A stretch of DNA of 37,006 bases from Weizmannia acidilactici. GTDB lineage: Bacteria; Bacillota; Bacilli; Bacillales; Bacillaceae_C. The notes under the pieces were generated by a model. It did not search any database. It was not told the DNA's origin and saw only the letters and a list, made by a program, of their open reading frames with translations. Position 1 is the first letter of the stretch, and the number at the start of each line of letters is the position of its first letter. The position numbers were made by a program, and so were the translations under genes. Positions 8,391 to 16,882 of the stretch are shown piece by piece. Where the stretch lies: NCBI RefSeq assembly GCF_008974185.1, contig NZ_BKZP01000032.1, positions 1 to 37,006 on the forward strand, given 5' to 3'.

Positions 8391-9500
8391 ATGTCCCGGA
8401 AAAACAGCAAAACAAAACATGCGATCTTCAGCCTCGGTTCTGTCGGGCTGCTCGTTTTGGCGAAACTGAAATATGTACTGGCAATCTTAAAACTAATGAA
8501 ATTGTCATCTTTATTCACCTTATTTTTATCCCTTGGCGTGTACGCTATTGTTTACGGCTGGAAATTTGCGGTTGCATTGATATATTCGATGCTTTTGCAC
8601 GAATCAGGCCATATGATCGCGGCTAAAAAACGCGGGGTGAAAACATCGCCGATCTTTTTTATCCCTTTTGTCGGGGCGGCTGTCGGCATTCAAGAAGAAA
8701 TCAAACATTCCAAAGATGAAAGCTATATTGCTTACGGCGGCCCGCTGTTCGGGACGGCCGCAACGGTCATTGCGCTTCTTTTGTATTTATTGACGCACGG
8801 GGATGTATGGCTGCTCGCCGTTTACCTTGGCGCGGTGATTAATCTTTTTAATTTAATTCCGTTTTCGCCTTTGGACGGCGGAAGGATCGTTACGGTCATT
8901 TCGCCGAAAATATGGCTGATCGGCCTTATGCTGCTTTTGGTGTATTCATTTTTCGCGCCAAATCCGGTGATCGTCTTTATACTCATTATTGGTGCCTTTG
9001 AAGCTTTCTCCCAGCTGCGGCGCCCGTATGCGGCCCGGCTTTCTCAAGGTTTTTTGCACCTGCTAGAAAAAAGAAAACAGGCTTTGCAAAGCTTCCAGCA
9101 AACGGAGGACGTATATGAACGGAATGTGCTTGCCTATGAAGATGAACAATACGGCCGGCGGTTAAAGGAACGGGTGCGGTTTATAAGAGAGAACGAACAT
9201 TTACGGAAGAACTACAAAAAGGTGCGCCTCGCCCTGCTGGAAAAGCGGCTGGAAATTTATCAATTTACGTCTTTTCAAGATCCGGAGACCGGGCTGGAAT
9301 GGCTGGAGAGAAATATAAAAGAGGAAGAAAAAAACGCCCTGCAAATGAGGCAGTATTTCCAAACGGCGGCAAAAGAAAAAATTCTCGCGGGGCTGGCCTA
9401 CCTGTTGCTCATTGTGGTGCTTGGAATCCTGCTTTACATCAGCCGAGATATTCTCCCGGATCCGCATGCGTTTAACGCTGCGGGCCGGGCAATATTTTAA
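8391..9500 (+). CDS. M50-family (site-2 protease-like) intramembrane zinc metallopeptidase
   Basis: 369 residues. The zinc motif HESGH (His70, Glu71, His74) sits inside a membrane segment, and the third ligand is the Asp of SPLDGGR (~162), as in site-2 proteases. There are several N-terminal membrane segments (to ~205), then a charged, probably coiled-coil cytoplasmic region (~215-335), then one more membrane helix (~340-358). No PDZ domain is seen, so it is not RseP-like. The substrate is unknown; members of this fold cleave membrane-anchored regulators or membrane proteins. Start at ATG, with GAGGTGG upstream. The preceding 229 bases hold no gene. Confidence 0.85.
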   Translation: MSRKNSKTKHAIFSLGSVGLLVLAKLKYVLAILKLMKLSSLFTLFLSLGVYAIVYGWKFAVALIYSMLLHESGHMIAAKKRGVKTSPIFFIPFVGAAVGIQEEIKHSKDESYIAYGGPLFGTAATVIALLLYLLTHGDVWLLAVYLGAVINLFNLIPFSPLDGGRIVTVISPKIWLIGLMLLLVYSFFAPNPVIVFILIIGAFEAFSQLRRPYAARLSQGFLHLLEKRKQALQSFQQTEDVYERNVLAYEDEQYGRRLKERVRFIRENEHLRKNYKKVRLALLEKRLEIYQFTSFQDPETGLEWLERNIKEEEKNALQMRQYFQTAAKEKILAGLAYLLLIVVLGILLYISRDILPDPHAFNAAGRAIF

Positions 9501-9539
9501 ATTGGGATCAAGGAGGAGTCGTTGTTTAAATAAACAGTT

Positions 9540-9567
9540 TAGGCTGTTGAAAGCAGTCTATTTTTTT
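9540..9567 (+). terminator. Possible weak terminator after the M50 peptidase gene
   Basis: TAGGCTG and CAGTCTA pair over 7 bases with one G-U pair, followed by seven T residues. The stem is short and AT-rich, so read-through into the zinc-finger gene is possible. Confidence 0.5.
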
Positions 9568-9631
9568 GGCCTGTAATTGATGATAAAATAAACATGTATC
9601 TTGAAAAATATTGTGCAAAGGGGGAAACACA

Positions 9632-9994
9632 TTGTCGAAAATTTACGGTGCGGTGGTGGATTCCGAGACGCGCTGCATCCATTATGCTTCTCCATTGGAT
9701 GTGGTTGCGATAAAGTTTAAGTGCTGCGGGAAATTTTATCCTTGCTACCGGTGCCATGAAGAAGCAGAAGATCATCCGGTGGCACGCTGGGAAGAGCAGG
9801 AATGGAATGAAAAAGCCATTCTTTGCGGCGTATGTAAACACGAACTTGCAATCCGTGAATACTTGGCAGCAGGGCATTGCCCCCATTGCGGCGCCTCGTT
9901 TAATCCGGGATGTGCCAACCATTACCATCTTTACTTCCAGATGGAGCCGTCCTGCGGTGTGCCAGTAGAGAAAAAACAATCTAAAACCGAATAG
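9632..9994 (+). CDS. CHY-type zinc-finger protein
   Basis: 120 residues with a dense Cys/His pattern: CIHY, CCGKFYPCYRCHEEAEDH, CGVCKHEL, HCPHCGASFNPGCANHYHLYF. This is the CHY zinc-finger domain, predicted to bind several zinc ions; its role in bacteria is unknown to me. I placed the start at the TTG at 9632, because AAAGGGGG lies 7 bases upstream; a longer frame starts before that site and is unlikely. Monocistronic, followed by a 240-base gap to hisZ. Confidence 0.82.
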   Translation: MSKIYGAVVDSETRCIHYASPLDVVAIKFKCCGKFYPCYRCHEEAEDHPVARWEEQEWNEKAILCGVCKHELAIREYLAAGHCPHCGASFNPGCANHYHLYFQMEPSCGVPVEKKQSKTE

Positions 9995-10030
9995 GGGACA
10001 GCTTTGTTACCGCTTTAAAAATTCACAGTA

Positions 10031-10120
10031 GGGCCTTTATAAAGTTGTAAAACGTTTTAAGTCACAAAATAGTCAAGGCGGCCTTTAAAAAGCACGTAAA
10101 GACCGTCTCAAGTCAAAATT
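10031..10120 (+). repeat. Two tandem imperfect copies of a ~45-bp element upstream of hisZ
   Basis: Copy A (10031-10070) and copy B (10077-10120) share, in the same order, GCCTTTAnAAAG, GTAAA, AAGTCA and an AAAAT-like end. The word GCCTTTAAAAAGC in copy B (10081-10093) recurs at the left end of the repeat at 23772-23917. No pairing or terminator function is evident. Confidence 0.5.
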
Positions 10121-10135
10121 GAATTGCTTTTCACC

Positions 10136-10189
10136 TTGACCACCTTCATAAAATATGATATGGTTAACTCAACCAAAATACTTTAGTAT
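10136..10189 (+). promoter_or_regulatory. his operon promoter with downstream palindrome
   Basis: TTGACC (-35, 10136-10141) and TATGGT (-10, 10159-10164) are 17 bases apart. ATACT-TT-AGTAT (10178-10189) is a perfect 5-bp inverted repeat just after the start point. A TrpR-like regulator (YerC/HisR group) is proposed to control his genes in Bacillales and would suit such a short dyad; this link is inference. I see no T-box or attenuator between promoter and hisZ. Confidence 0.6.
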
Positions 10190-10236
10190 ATTAGAGTGCT
10201 AACATAATAAAGAGAGAATGGTAGGAAGTGAAAAAG

Positions 10237-11361
10237 ATGTTTTTACCGGAAGGCAGCCAGGATGAGATTGGCACAATTGTCGCCAACCGCTCAAAAGTGT
10301 TTGAAACATTCCGCCGGACAGCGGAGCAGCGGAATTACACGGAAATCTCAACGCCGCTTGTGGAATATGCGGAAACTTTTACAAACGAAAAAGTCGGCAT
10401 GAAGCTGCAAAATATGCTGAAATGGTTTGACGCCCGCGGCCAGATTGAAGTGCTCCGGCCGGACTGGACGACGTCAATCGCGAGAGCGCTCTCGCAGAAA
10501 CCGTTCCGGCAGTATAAATGGGCATACCAAGGTTCCATTTTCAGGCAGGAAACGCCGGGCCTTGAAAGCCGCCAGGTTGGGATTGAAATCGTGGATCTGC
10601 CGGCGATTTTAGGGGAAAGCGAATGTTTATTTTTTGCCAATGATTTTTTCGGCAGGCTCGGGTTGGAAGCTGTGATGGTCGAACTCGGCCATGCCGGCAT
10701 ATTTGAAGAATTGGTGGCGCGGCTTGAGTTGCCGGCCGGACAGGTTGACAGATTAAGAGGCGCGATGCACGATAAACGAAAAGACGAAGTTTACGGGATT
10801 GCGCGTACCGGAGGAAACAAAAAAATCGCGGAAGAACTCGCAGCGCTCGTTGATGCGTACGGCCCGTTCCAAATGATCGAAACGTATTTGGAACGCTGGA
10901 AAGGCGAGCCGGAACTGTCCGAAAAACTCAAACATATCCAAAAGTTAGGGGAAACATTGTTTTCCATTGGCATGGAAGACGTCATCATCGATCTTGGCAG
11001 GGTGAAAAACCTTCCTTACTATACCGGCATTTTGTTCAGGGGATTTTTAAAAAAAACCGGCACGTCCTGTTTTTCCGGCGGGCGCTACGACAAACTGTAT
11101 GAACAGTTTAACCGTAATACAACCGCAGTCGGAATTGCCTTTGACGCGGATATTTTGGCGGAGCAGCTCGATCGTGCCGGAAACCGGGAAAAAATCTGCA
11201 TCATTGCCAATGAAGAAACGCTTGCCGACGCGGAAAAACTGAGATCAACATACTCATCAAGCATCGTGGATATCCGGTTTGAAAAGCCGCAAAAAGGCGA
11301 GTTCAGCACAGTGCTCCGCTTTACAAACAAGCACGGCAAATGGGAGGCGGAAGAAATTTGA
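10237..11361 (+). CDS. hisZ: ATP phosphoribosyltransferase regulatory subunit HisZ
   Basis: 374 residues, homologous to the catalytic core of histidyl-tRNA synthetase (class II fold; motif-2-like YQGSIFRQETPG, histidine-binding-like GGRYDKLYEQF) but without the anticodon-binding domain. HisZ forms an octamer with short HisG and confers histidine feedback control. I chose the ATG at 10237 over a GTG three codons upstream, because AGGAAG (10223-10228) overlaps the GTG but is well spaced from the ATG. First gene of the operon; its stop overlaps the hisG start. Confidence 0.95.
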   Translation: MFLPEGSQDEIGTIVANRSKVFETFRRTAEQRNYTEISTPLVEYAETFTNEKVGMKLQNMLKWFDARGQIEVLRPDWTTSIARALSQKPFRQYKWAYQGSIFRQETPGLESRQVGIEIVDLPAILGESECLFFANDFFGRLGLEAVMVELGHAGIFEELVARLELPAGQVDRLRGAMHDKRKDEVYGIARTGGNKKIAEELAALVDAYGPFQMIETYLERWKGEPELSEKLKHIQKLGETLFSIGMEDVIIDLGRVKNLPYYTGILFRGFLKKTGTSCFSGGRYDKLYEQFNRNTTAVGIAFDADILAEQLDRAGNREKICIIANEETLADAEKLRSTYSSSIVDIRFEKPQKGEFSTVLRFTNKHGKWEAEEI

Positions 11362-11978
11362 CCATCAGCATTGCATTGACAAAAGGGAGAGTTGAAAAAC
11401 AATTTTTGCAGTATTTGCAGTCGCGCGGATTTGACGTCGGGCCGCTCATTGAAAAAGGCAGGAAACTCCTTGTTGAAACGGATGAATTCACCTGTATTTT
11501 CGTCAAAGGATGGGATGTGGCGACTTATGTAGAATACGGGATTTGCGACCTCGGCATCGTCGGTGAAGACATTTTGGCGGAAACCCGGCCGGATGTTTTT
11601 GACTTAATGCCGCTTCCATTTGGAAAATGCAGGTTTGCGCTGGCAGGGAAACCGGAAAGCATTCGTCATAACCGGAAACGGAGAATCGCAACGAAATACC
11701 CGAATGTTACACAGCGCTTTTTTCGCGAAAAAGGCGAATCGGTAGACATTGTCAAATTGGAAGGGTCCGTTGAGCTGGCGCCGATCGTCGGGCTCGCGGA
11801 TGCGATCGTCGATATAGTGGAAACAGGTACGACCCTAAAGGAAAATGGCCTTGTCGTCATTGAGGAGATCCAGCTGATCACAGCTAGGCTTATTGCCAAC
11901 CGTTCGGCTTTAAAAATAAAGAAACAGTCCATCCAGCCATTTATCGAAAAACTACATGGAGAAGGGGTTTACAAATGA
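11358..11978 (+). CDS. hisG: ATP phosphoribosyltransferase catalytic subunit (short form)
   Basis: 206 residues, the short HisG type that lacks the C-terminal regulatory domain and therefore needs HisZ. It joins ATP and PRPP in the first step of histidine synthesis. Typical motifs are LTISIALTKGR at the start, CDLGIVGEDI, and the PRPP loop IVDIVETGTTLKENGL. The TTG start overlaps the hisZ TGA (TTGA), with GGGAGG about 11 bases upstream, indicating translational coupling. Confidence 0.96.
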   Translation: MTISIALTKGRVEKQFLQYLQSRGFDVGPLIEKGRKLLVETDEFTCIFVKGWDVATYVEYGICDLGIVGEDILAETRPDVFDLMPLPFGKCRFALAGKPESIRHNRKRRIATKYPNVTQRFFREKGESVDIVKLEGSVELAPIVGLADAIVDIVETGTTLKENGLVVIEEIQLITARLIANRSALKIKKQSIQPFIEKLHGEGVYK

Positions 11979-13258
11979 TCAGGGAATACACGCAGGAAGA
12001 ATTTGCTGAAAATTTTTTGCGTTCCAAAAATAAGGGCGGCGCGCTCAATGAAGAAGTGTTAAAGACAGCGAAAGAAGTACTCGAAGATATCCGCTTAAAC
12101 GGGGATGCGGCCGTCAAAAAATATGTTGCCAAATTTGACGACGAAGTGCCGGATACATGGGAAGTTTCCGCCGAAGAACGTAAACAGGCGTGGCAGGAAG
12201 TTTCGCAGGAGGTCATTGAGGCCCTGAAAAAAGCAGCTGAGAATATCCGCAGTTTCCATGCCAAACAGCTGCAAAACTCGCGGATCATGCAAATGGGTGA
12301 AGACATCGTTTCTGGGCAGCTGTTCCGTCCTGTTGAAAGAGTCGGAATTTATGTGCCGGGCGGGACAGCCTGCTATCCATCGTCTGTTTTGATGAACGCG
12401 ATTCCGGCCGTTCTGGCGGGCGTAGAAGAAGTGATCATGGTGACGCCGGTACGGGAAGGCACAAAAATTGCCCCGATTTTATCGGTTGCAGCCGATATAG
12501 CAGGCGTTAACACGATTTATAAAGTCGGCGGCATCCAGGCGGTCGGCGCGCTGGCGTACGGGACGGAAACGATTCCGGCCGTTGATAAAATCGTCGGCCC
12601 GGGGAATGCATATGTCGCGGCGGCAAAATCGCTCGTTTACGGCACGGTTGGCATTGACATGATTGCTGGCCCGTCTGAAGTGGCAGTTATCGCTGATGAA
12701 AATGCCAACCCGGTTTATATCGCAGCCGACCTGATTGCCCAGGCCGAACATGACAAAAGTGCCCGGACTTTCTTGTTCACAACGTCACGCAAGTTAATTG
12801 AGGAAACAAAAGCGGAACTGGAAAAACAATGCACTGTCCTACCGCGCCGTGAAATTGCCGAGGCATCGATTCAAACGCAAAGCGCAGCCGTGCTGGTTGA
12901 AAATATTGATCAGGCTTTTGAACTTTCCAACCGGCTCGCCCCGGAACATTTGGAAATCCAGGTCCAAAATCCGCTCCAGCAGCTTTCCAAAGTAAAAAAT
13001 GCCGGATCCGTATTTCTAGGTGAAAACACGCCGGAAGCGATCGGCGATTATTATGGCGGCCCGAACCACGTCCTGCCGACATCCGGAACGGCAAGATTTT
13101 CATCCGGCTTGTCGGTTGACGATTTTTATAAAAAAATTACGTACTTGTATTATTCCGAAAAAGCTTTGCAGGAAGCGGCGCCGCAGGTCATTGCGATTGC
13201 CAATGAAGAACGGCTTGCTGGGCACTTGCGGGCGGTTGAAAAACGGGTGAAAGGGTGA
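11975..13258 (+). CDS. hisD: Histidinol dehydrogenase
   Basis: 427 residues, normal length. It performs the last two oxidations, histidinol to histidine, with NAD and zinc. The family signature is visible: [25 protein letters not shown], the metal/catalytic segment AQAEHDKSA, and LAPEHLE near the C-terminal third. The ATG overlaps the hisG stop by four bases (ATGA). Confidence 0.97.
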   Translation: MIREYTQEEFAENFLRSKNKGGALNEEVLKTAKEVLEDIRLNGDAAVKKYVAKFDDEVPDTWEVSAEERKQAWQEVSQEVIEALKKAAENIRSFHAKQLQNSRIMQMGEDIVSGQLFRPVERVGIYVPGGTACYPSSVLMNAIPAVLAGVEEVIMVTPVREGTKIAPILSVAADIAGVNTIYKVGGIQAVGALAYGTETIPAVDKIVGPGNAYVAAAKSLVYGTVGIDMIAGPSEVAVIADENANPVYIAADLIAQAEHDKSARTFLFTTSRKLIEETKAELEKQCTVLPRREIAEASIQTQSAAVLVENIDQAFELSNRLAPEHLEIQVQNPLQQLSKVKNAGSVFLGENTPEAIGDYYGGPNHVLPTSGTARFSSGLSVDDFYKKITYLYYSEKALQEAAPQVIAIANEERLAGHLRAVEKRVKG

Positions 13259-13851
13259 AAAAATTGCGCACAGCGGCAAAAAGCAGAAAAACAAATGAAA
13301 CATTCATTGAAGTTGCCGTCCATTTAGACGATCCAACAGAAGTATCGATTGAAACAGGCATCGGCTTTTTTGACCATATGCTTGAATTATTTGCCAGGCA
13401 TGGGCGCATCGGCCTTGTTGTAAAAGCAAAAGGCGATCTGCACATCGACAGTCACCATACCGTCGAAGATGTTGGCATTGTGCTTGGGCAATTGGTCCGG
13501 GAAGCGCTCGGCGATAAAAAAGGCATCACCCGGTACGGCTCTGCGTATGTCCCGATGGACGATTCGCTCGGTTTTGTCGCCATTGACATCAGCGGCCGGC
13601 CATTCCTTCATTTTGATGCGGAATTTGACAATCCAAAGCTCGGCAATTTTGACACCGAGCTCGTGCACGAATTTTTCCAGGCATTTTCGTTTCAGGCTGC
13701 GATGACGGTGCACGCCAGGGTGTTATACGGTGTAAACACGCACCATAAAATCGAATCGCTCTTTAAAGCTTTAGGTAGGGCGCTCCATCAGGCTGTGGCG
13801 GTCGACCCGGAAATCAAGGGCGTAAACTCGACAAAGGGGCTGATTGAATGA
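13255..13851 (+). CDS. hisB: Imidazoleglycerol-phosphate dehydratase
   Basis: 198 residues, the monofunctional bacterial form without the phosphatase domain. Manganese-binding motifs HHTVEDVG and [10 protein letters not shown] are both present, with [13 protein letters not shown] near the N-terminus. The GTG start overlaps the hisD TGA (GTGA). Confidence 0.96.
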   Translation: MKKLRTAAKSRKTNETFIEVAVHLDDPTEVSIETGIGFFDHMLELFARHGRIGLVVKAKGDLHIDSHHTVEDVGIVLGQLVREALGDKKGITRYGSAYVPMDDSLGFVAIDISGRPFLHFDAEFDNPKLGNFDTELVHEFFQAFSFQAAMTVHARVLYGVNTHHKIESLFKALGRALHQAVAVDPEIKGVNSTKGLIE

Positions 13852-14459
13852 TCGCAATTGTGGATTACGGCATGGGCAATATCGCGAGCGCTTCGAACGC
13901 TTTCCGCACGCTCGGCTATGACGTCGTTGTAACGGACGACCCGGAGCAGCTGAATGATGCATCCCATATCATTCTGCCGGGGGTCGGCGCGTTTAAGGCC
14001 GCCATTGAAGAAATTGAAAAACGGGGGCTGAGGCCGGTTTTGCAAGACCTCGCACGCAAAAAACCGTTCCTTGGCATCTGTCTCGGGATGCAGTTATTAT
14101 TTGAAACCGGGTTCGAAAATGGCGTTTCAAAAGGGCTTGGTTTTATCCCCGGAACGGTTGAACTGATCCAGACAGGTGAAATTTTGCCGCATATCGGCTG
14201 GAATACGCTTGATGTGAAAGCGGGTTTCCCGTCCTTCAAACCTTTTCAAAATAAACACGTGTATTTCGTGCATTCTTACCAGGCGAAAACAAGCGCGCCT
14301 TATATTGTTGCCACAACCGATTACGGGGCGGAAATCCCCGCGGTTGTCCGCAACCGGAATGTATACGGCATGCAGTTCCACCCGGAAAAAAGCGGTAAAG
14401 TCGGCATGGCGCTGCTAAAAACATTTTTGCAGGAAAGCAGTTTGGAGGTACAGGCATGA
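13848..14459 (+). CDS. hisH: Imidazole glycerol phosphate synthase, glutaminase subunit
   Basis: 203 residues, a class I glutamine amidotransferase that feeds ammonia to HisF. The nucleophile Cys is in [10 protein letters not shown]; the His-Glu pair is in FHPEKSG; the oxyanion region is LPGVGAF. It overlaps hisB by four bases (ATGA). Confidence 0.97.
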   Translation: MIAIVDYGMGNIASASNAFRTLGYDVVVTDDPEQLNDASHIILPGVGAFKAAIEEIEKRGLRPVLQDLARKKPFLGICLGMQLLFETGFENGVSKGLGFIPGTVELIQTGEILPHIGWNTLDVKAGFPSFKPFQNKHVYFVHSYQAKTSAPYIVATTDYGAEIPAVVRNRNVYGMQFHPEKSGKVGMALLKTFLQESSLEVQA

Positions 14460-15160
14460 GAATCATTCCTGCTATTGATTTAATTGACGGAAAATGCGTG
14501 CGGCTTTACCAGGGCGATTTCGCAAAGACAACAGAAGTTGCGCCTGATCCTGTAACCCAACTCAAACGGTTCATTGCTGACGGCGCGGAATTGGTCCATG
14601 TCGTGGACCTTGATGGTGCCAGAACCGGGAGGCCGGCGCAGCTTGAATTGATTGAAACATTATGCAAAGCATCTTCTGTGCCGATTGAAGTCGGCGGTGG
14701 CATCCGCGATCTGGATACGGTGCGCAAATATGCGGAGATCGGTGCGGACCGGATCGTGCTCGGCACCGCCGCCATTGAAAATCCGGAATTTTTAAAAGCG
14801 GCAGTGAAGGAATTCCCGGAAAAAATCGTTGCCGGCATTGATGCGAAAAACGGCAAAGTGGCAACCCACGGCTGGCTGTCGGTTACGGAGATGGATGCAA
14901 TCGATTTTGCGAAAGAAATGGAATCGCTCGGTGTCCAACGCATCGTGTTTACCGATATATCAAGGGACGGCACGATGAAAGGCCCGAACCTCGAAGCGTT
15001 AAAATCACTGCTCGATGCGGTCAGCTGCGACATTATCGCATCCGGCGGCATTACGAGCGAAGAAGACGTGAAAAATTTAAGCGCAATCGGCATTCAAGAA
15101 GGGATTGTCGGCAAAGCGATTTATGAAGGTAAAATCCGGCTGAAGGAGGCGGAAAAATGA
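14456..15160 (+). CDS. hisA: ProFAR isomerase HisA
   Basis: 234 residues, a (beta/alpha)8 barrel with the two-fold internal repeat shared with HisF. The catalytic Asp is in [13 protein letters not shown] and the second catalytic Asp is in [14 protein letters not shown]. Phosphate-binding GGGIRD and ASGGI loops are present. The ATG overlaps the hisH stop; GGAGG lies just upstream. Confidence 0.97.
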   Translation: MRIIPAIDLIDGKCVRLYQGDFAKTTEVAPDPVTQLKRFIADGAELVHVVDLDGARTGRPAQLELIETLCKASSVPIEVGGGIRDLDTVRKYAEIGADRIVLGTAAIENPEFLKAAVKEFPEKIVAGIDAKNGKVATHGWLSVTEMDAIDFAKEMESLGVQRIVFTDISRDGTMKGPNLEALKSLLDAVSCDIIASGGITSEEDVKNLSAIGIQEGIVGKAIYEGKIRLKEAEK

Positions 15161-15918
15161 TCGCAAAACGGATTATCCCATGCCTTGATGTCAAAGACGG
15201 GCAGGTTGTAAAAGGCACAAATTTTGTCGGGCTCCGCAACGTGGGCGATCCGGTTGAGCTTGCGAAGTTTTATTCGGAAAGCGGCGCCGATGAACTGATT
15301 TTCCTCGATATTACCGCCACCCATGAACAGCGTGATACGGTTGTCAACATGGTAAAAAGGACGGCGGAAAATGTGTTCATCCCGTTTACGGTCGGCGGCG
15401 GCGTGCGTACGATTGACGATGTCACCCGTCTGTTAAAAGCCGGTGCCGATAAAGTGTCGATGAATTCGGCGGCGGTCCGGAACCCGGAACTGATCCGCAA
15501 GTCGTCAGAACGGTTCGGGGCGCAATGCGTTGTTGTCGCAATTGATGCGAAAAAGGTCGCCGAAGGAAAATGGCATGTGATCGTAAACGGCGGCCGCATT
15601 GATACAGGCATTGACGCCATTGAATGGGCGAAGGAAGCCGAACGGCTCGGTGCTGGGGAAATCCTTCTCACGAGCGTCGATACGGACGGGGTCAAAGACG
15701 GATTTGACCTGCCGCTGACAAAAGCGGTTGTGGAGGCCATTAAGATTCCGGTGATCGCATCCGGCGGCTGTGGCAATCCGGAACATTTCCTGAAAGTATT
15801 TCAAGAAACGAATGCCTCTGCGGCCCTTGCCGCTTCCATTTTTCACGAAGGCACGTATACCATCAAAGAAGTAAAGGGCTGCTGCAGCAAAGAAGGGGTG
15901 AATATTCGTGAAGCTTGA
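15157..15918 (+). CDS. hisF: Imidazole glycerol phosphate synthase, cyclase subunit
   Basis: 253 residues, a (beta/alpha)8 barrel. Catalytic Asp residues are in [14 protein letters not shown] and [14 protein letters not shown]. It uses ammonia from HisH to form imidazole glycerol phosphate and AICAR. It overlaps hisA by four bases. Confidence 0.97.
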   Translation: MIAKRIIPCLDVKDGQVVKGTNFVGLRNVGDPVELAKFYSESGADELIFLDITATHEQRDTVVNMVKRTAENVFIPFTVGGGVRTIDDVTRLLKAGADKVSMNSAAVRNPELIRKSSERFGAQCVVVAIDAKKVAEGKWHVIVNGGRIDTGIDAIEWAKEAERLGAGEILLTSVDTDGVKDGFDLPLTKAVVEAIKIPVIASGGCGNPEHFLKVFQETNASAALAASIFHEGTYTIKEVKGCCSKEGVNIREA

Positions 15919-16570
15919 TTTTTCAAAAGGGCTGATCCCGGCAATTGTGGTGGACGACAAAACAGGCGATGTACTCATGCTCGCGTATATGAATGAAGAA
16001 GCGTACGAAAAGACGCTTGAAACAAAAGAAACATGGTTTTATTCCCGTTCCCGCGAAACGCTCTGGCATAAAGGCGAAACGAGCGGCAATACGCAAAAAG
16101 TGAAATCGATCCAGGTCGACTGCGACGCTGACACGCTTTTGATCCGCGTAGACCCGGAAGGCCCGGCCTGCCATACCGGGGAAAGGACTTGTTTTTACAG
16201 GGCCATTGGCGGGAACGGGGAAGTGGTTGAGGGAGATTTTTCAAGCCGGAGAATTTTTGATGTATTAACAGAGGAAATCGAAAGCCGTAAAACTGAACCG
16301 GTCGAGAATTCCTATACGAATTACCTGTTTGATAAAGGCATTGATAAGATCGCGAAAAAATTTATCGAAGAAGCGGGCGAAGTCATCATCGCAGCGAAAA
16401 ATAACAGCAAAGAAGAACTCGTTTACGAAACGGCGGATTTGCTGTTCCATACTTTTGTCCTGCTTTCCAACCAAAATGTAAAACTGTCTGAAGTCGAAGC
16501 GGAATTGTGGAAAAGGTCGGCGAAAAAAGGCAACAGCAAAGGCGACCGGAAAAAAATTGAGAAGTGGTGA
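15908..16570 (+). CDS. hisI: Bifunctional phosphoribosyl-AMP cyclohydrolase / phosphoribosyl-ATP pyrophosphatase
   Basis: 220 residues with HisI first (~1-110: [17 protein letters not shown], and the zinc cysteines of [10 protein letters not shown]) and HisE second (~118-205: [24 protein letters not shown]). It carries out steps two and three of the pathway. The GTG start overlaps hisF by 11 bases. As last gene it closes a complete set except the aminotransferase (hisC) and histidinol phosphatase, normally located elsewhere in Bacillales. Confidence 0.96.
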   Translation: MKLDFSKGLIPAIVVDDKTGDVLMLAYMNEEAYEKTLETKETWFYSRSRETLWHKGETSGNTQKVKSIQVDCDADTLLIRVDPEGPACHTGERTCFYRAIGGNGEVVEGDFSSRRIFDVLTEEIESRKTEPVENSYTNYLFDKGIDKIAKKFIEEAGEVIIAAKNNSKEELVYETADLLFHTFVLLSNQNVKLSEVEAELWKRSAKKGNSKGDRKKIEKW

Positions 16571-16585
16571 GTTATAATCCGGCAG

Positions 16586-16615
16586 AAAAAGGGCTGGCCA
16601 TTTGGGGTCAGCCCT
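16586..16615 (-). terminator. Hairpin terminator between hisI and the convergent tusA-like gene
   Basis: GGGCTG...CAGCCC hairpin (with an inner GCC/GGT part). Read on the minus strand the stem is followed by TTTTT, so it best terminates the minus-strand operon. On the plus strand the tail is only weakly T-rich, so it may act in both directions. Confidence 0.7.
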
Positions 16616-16619
16616 ATAC

Positions 16620-16862
16620 TTATTTACAAACCTGGATGTAATAATATAATGTCGTACCGTCTTTGACAGTCGACAGTACATGATGCCCGTGCCGTTTACA
16701 TGAAGCCGGCACATTGATGAATGATTGTGGGCAATCGGCGATGACTTCCAATATTTTGCCGTCTTCCAATTTTTCGATTGCCTCAAGCGTGTAAAGTTCA
16801 GGATAAGGGCATGATTCCCCGCGGACATCAAGTGTCGCGTCCACAACGAAGTTTTCAGCCAT
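16620..16862 (-). CDS. TusA/SirA-like sulfur-carrier protein
   Basis: 80 residues, a single TusA domain with the CPxP motif (CPYP) near the N-terminus; the Cys of this motif carries a persulfide or binds sulfur in characterised members. Two ATGs are possible; the second has GGAGG at a 9-base spacing, the first only 3, so I used the second. It starts 21 bases after the YeeE/YedE gene, so the two are one operon. Such pairs occur as TsuA/TsuB thiosulfate uptake systems and as YedE/YedF; the sequence here does not decide between sulfur and selenium roles. Confidence 0.88.
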   Translation of the reverse strand: MAENFVVDATLDVRGESCPYPELYTLEAIEKLEDGKILEVIADCPQSFINVPASCKRHGHHVLSTVKDGTTLYYYIQVCK

Positions 16863-16882
16863 CTTCATTTACCTCCTTTAGA

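Noticed and set aside
10000-10236. T-box riboswitch in front of the his operon
   Set aside because: The T-box core motif and the antiterminator/terminator pair are not present in the leader.
14506-15093. 195-codon antisense open frame
   Set aside because: It lies fully opposite hisA, has no ribosome site, and reflects codon bias of the real gene.
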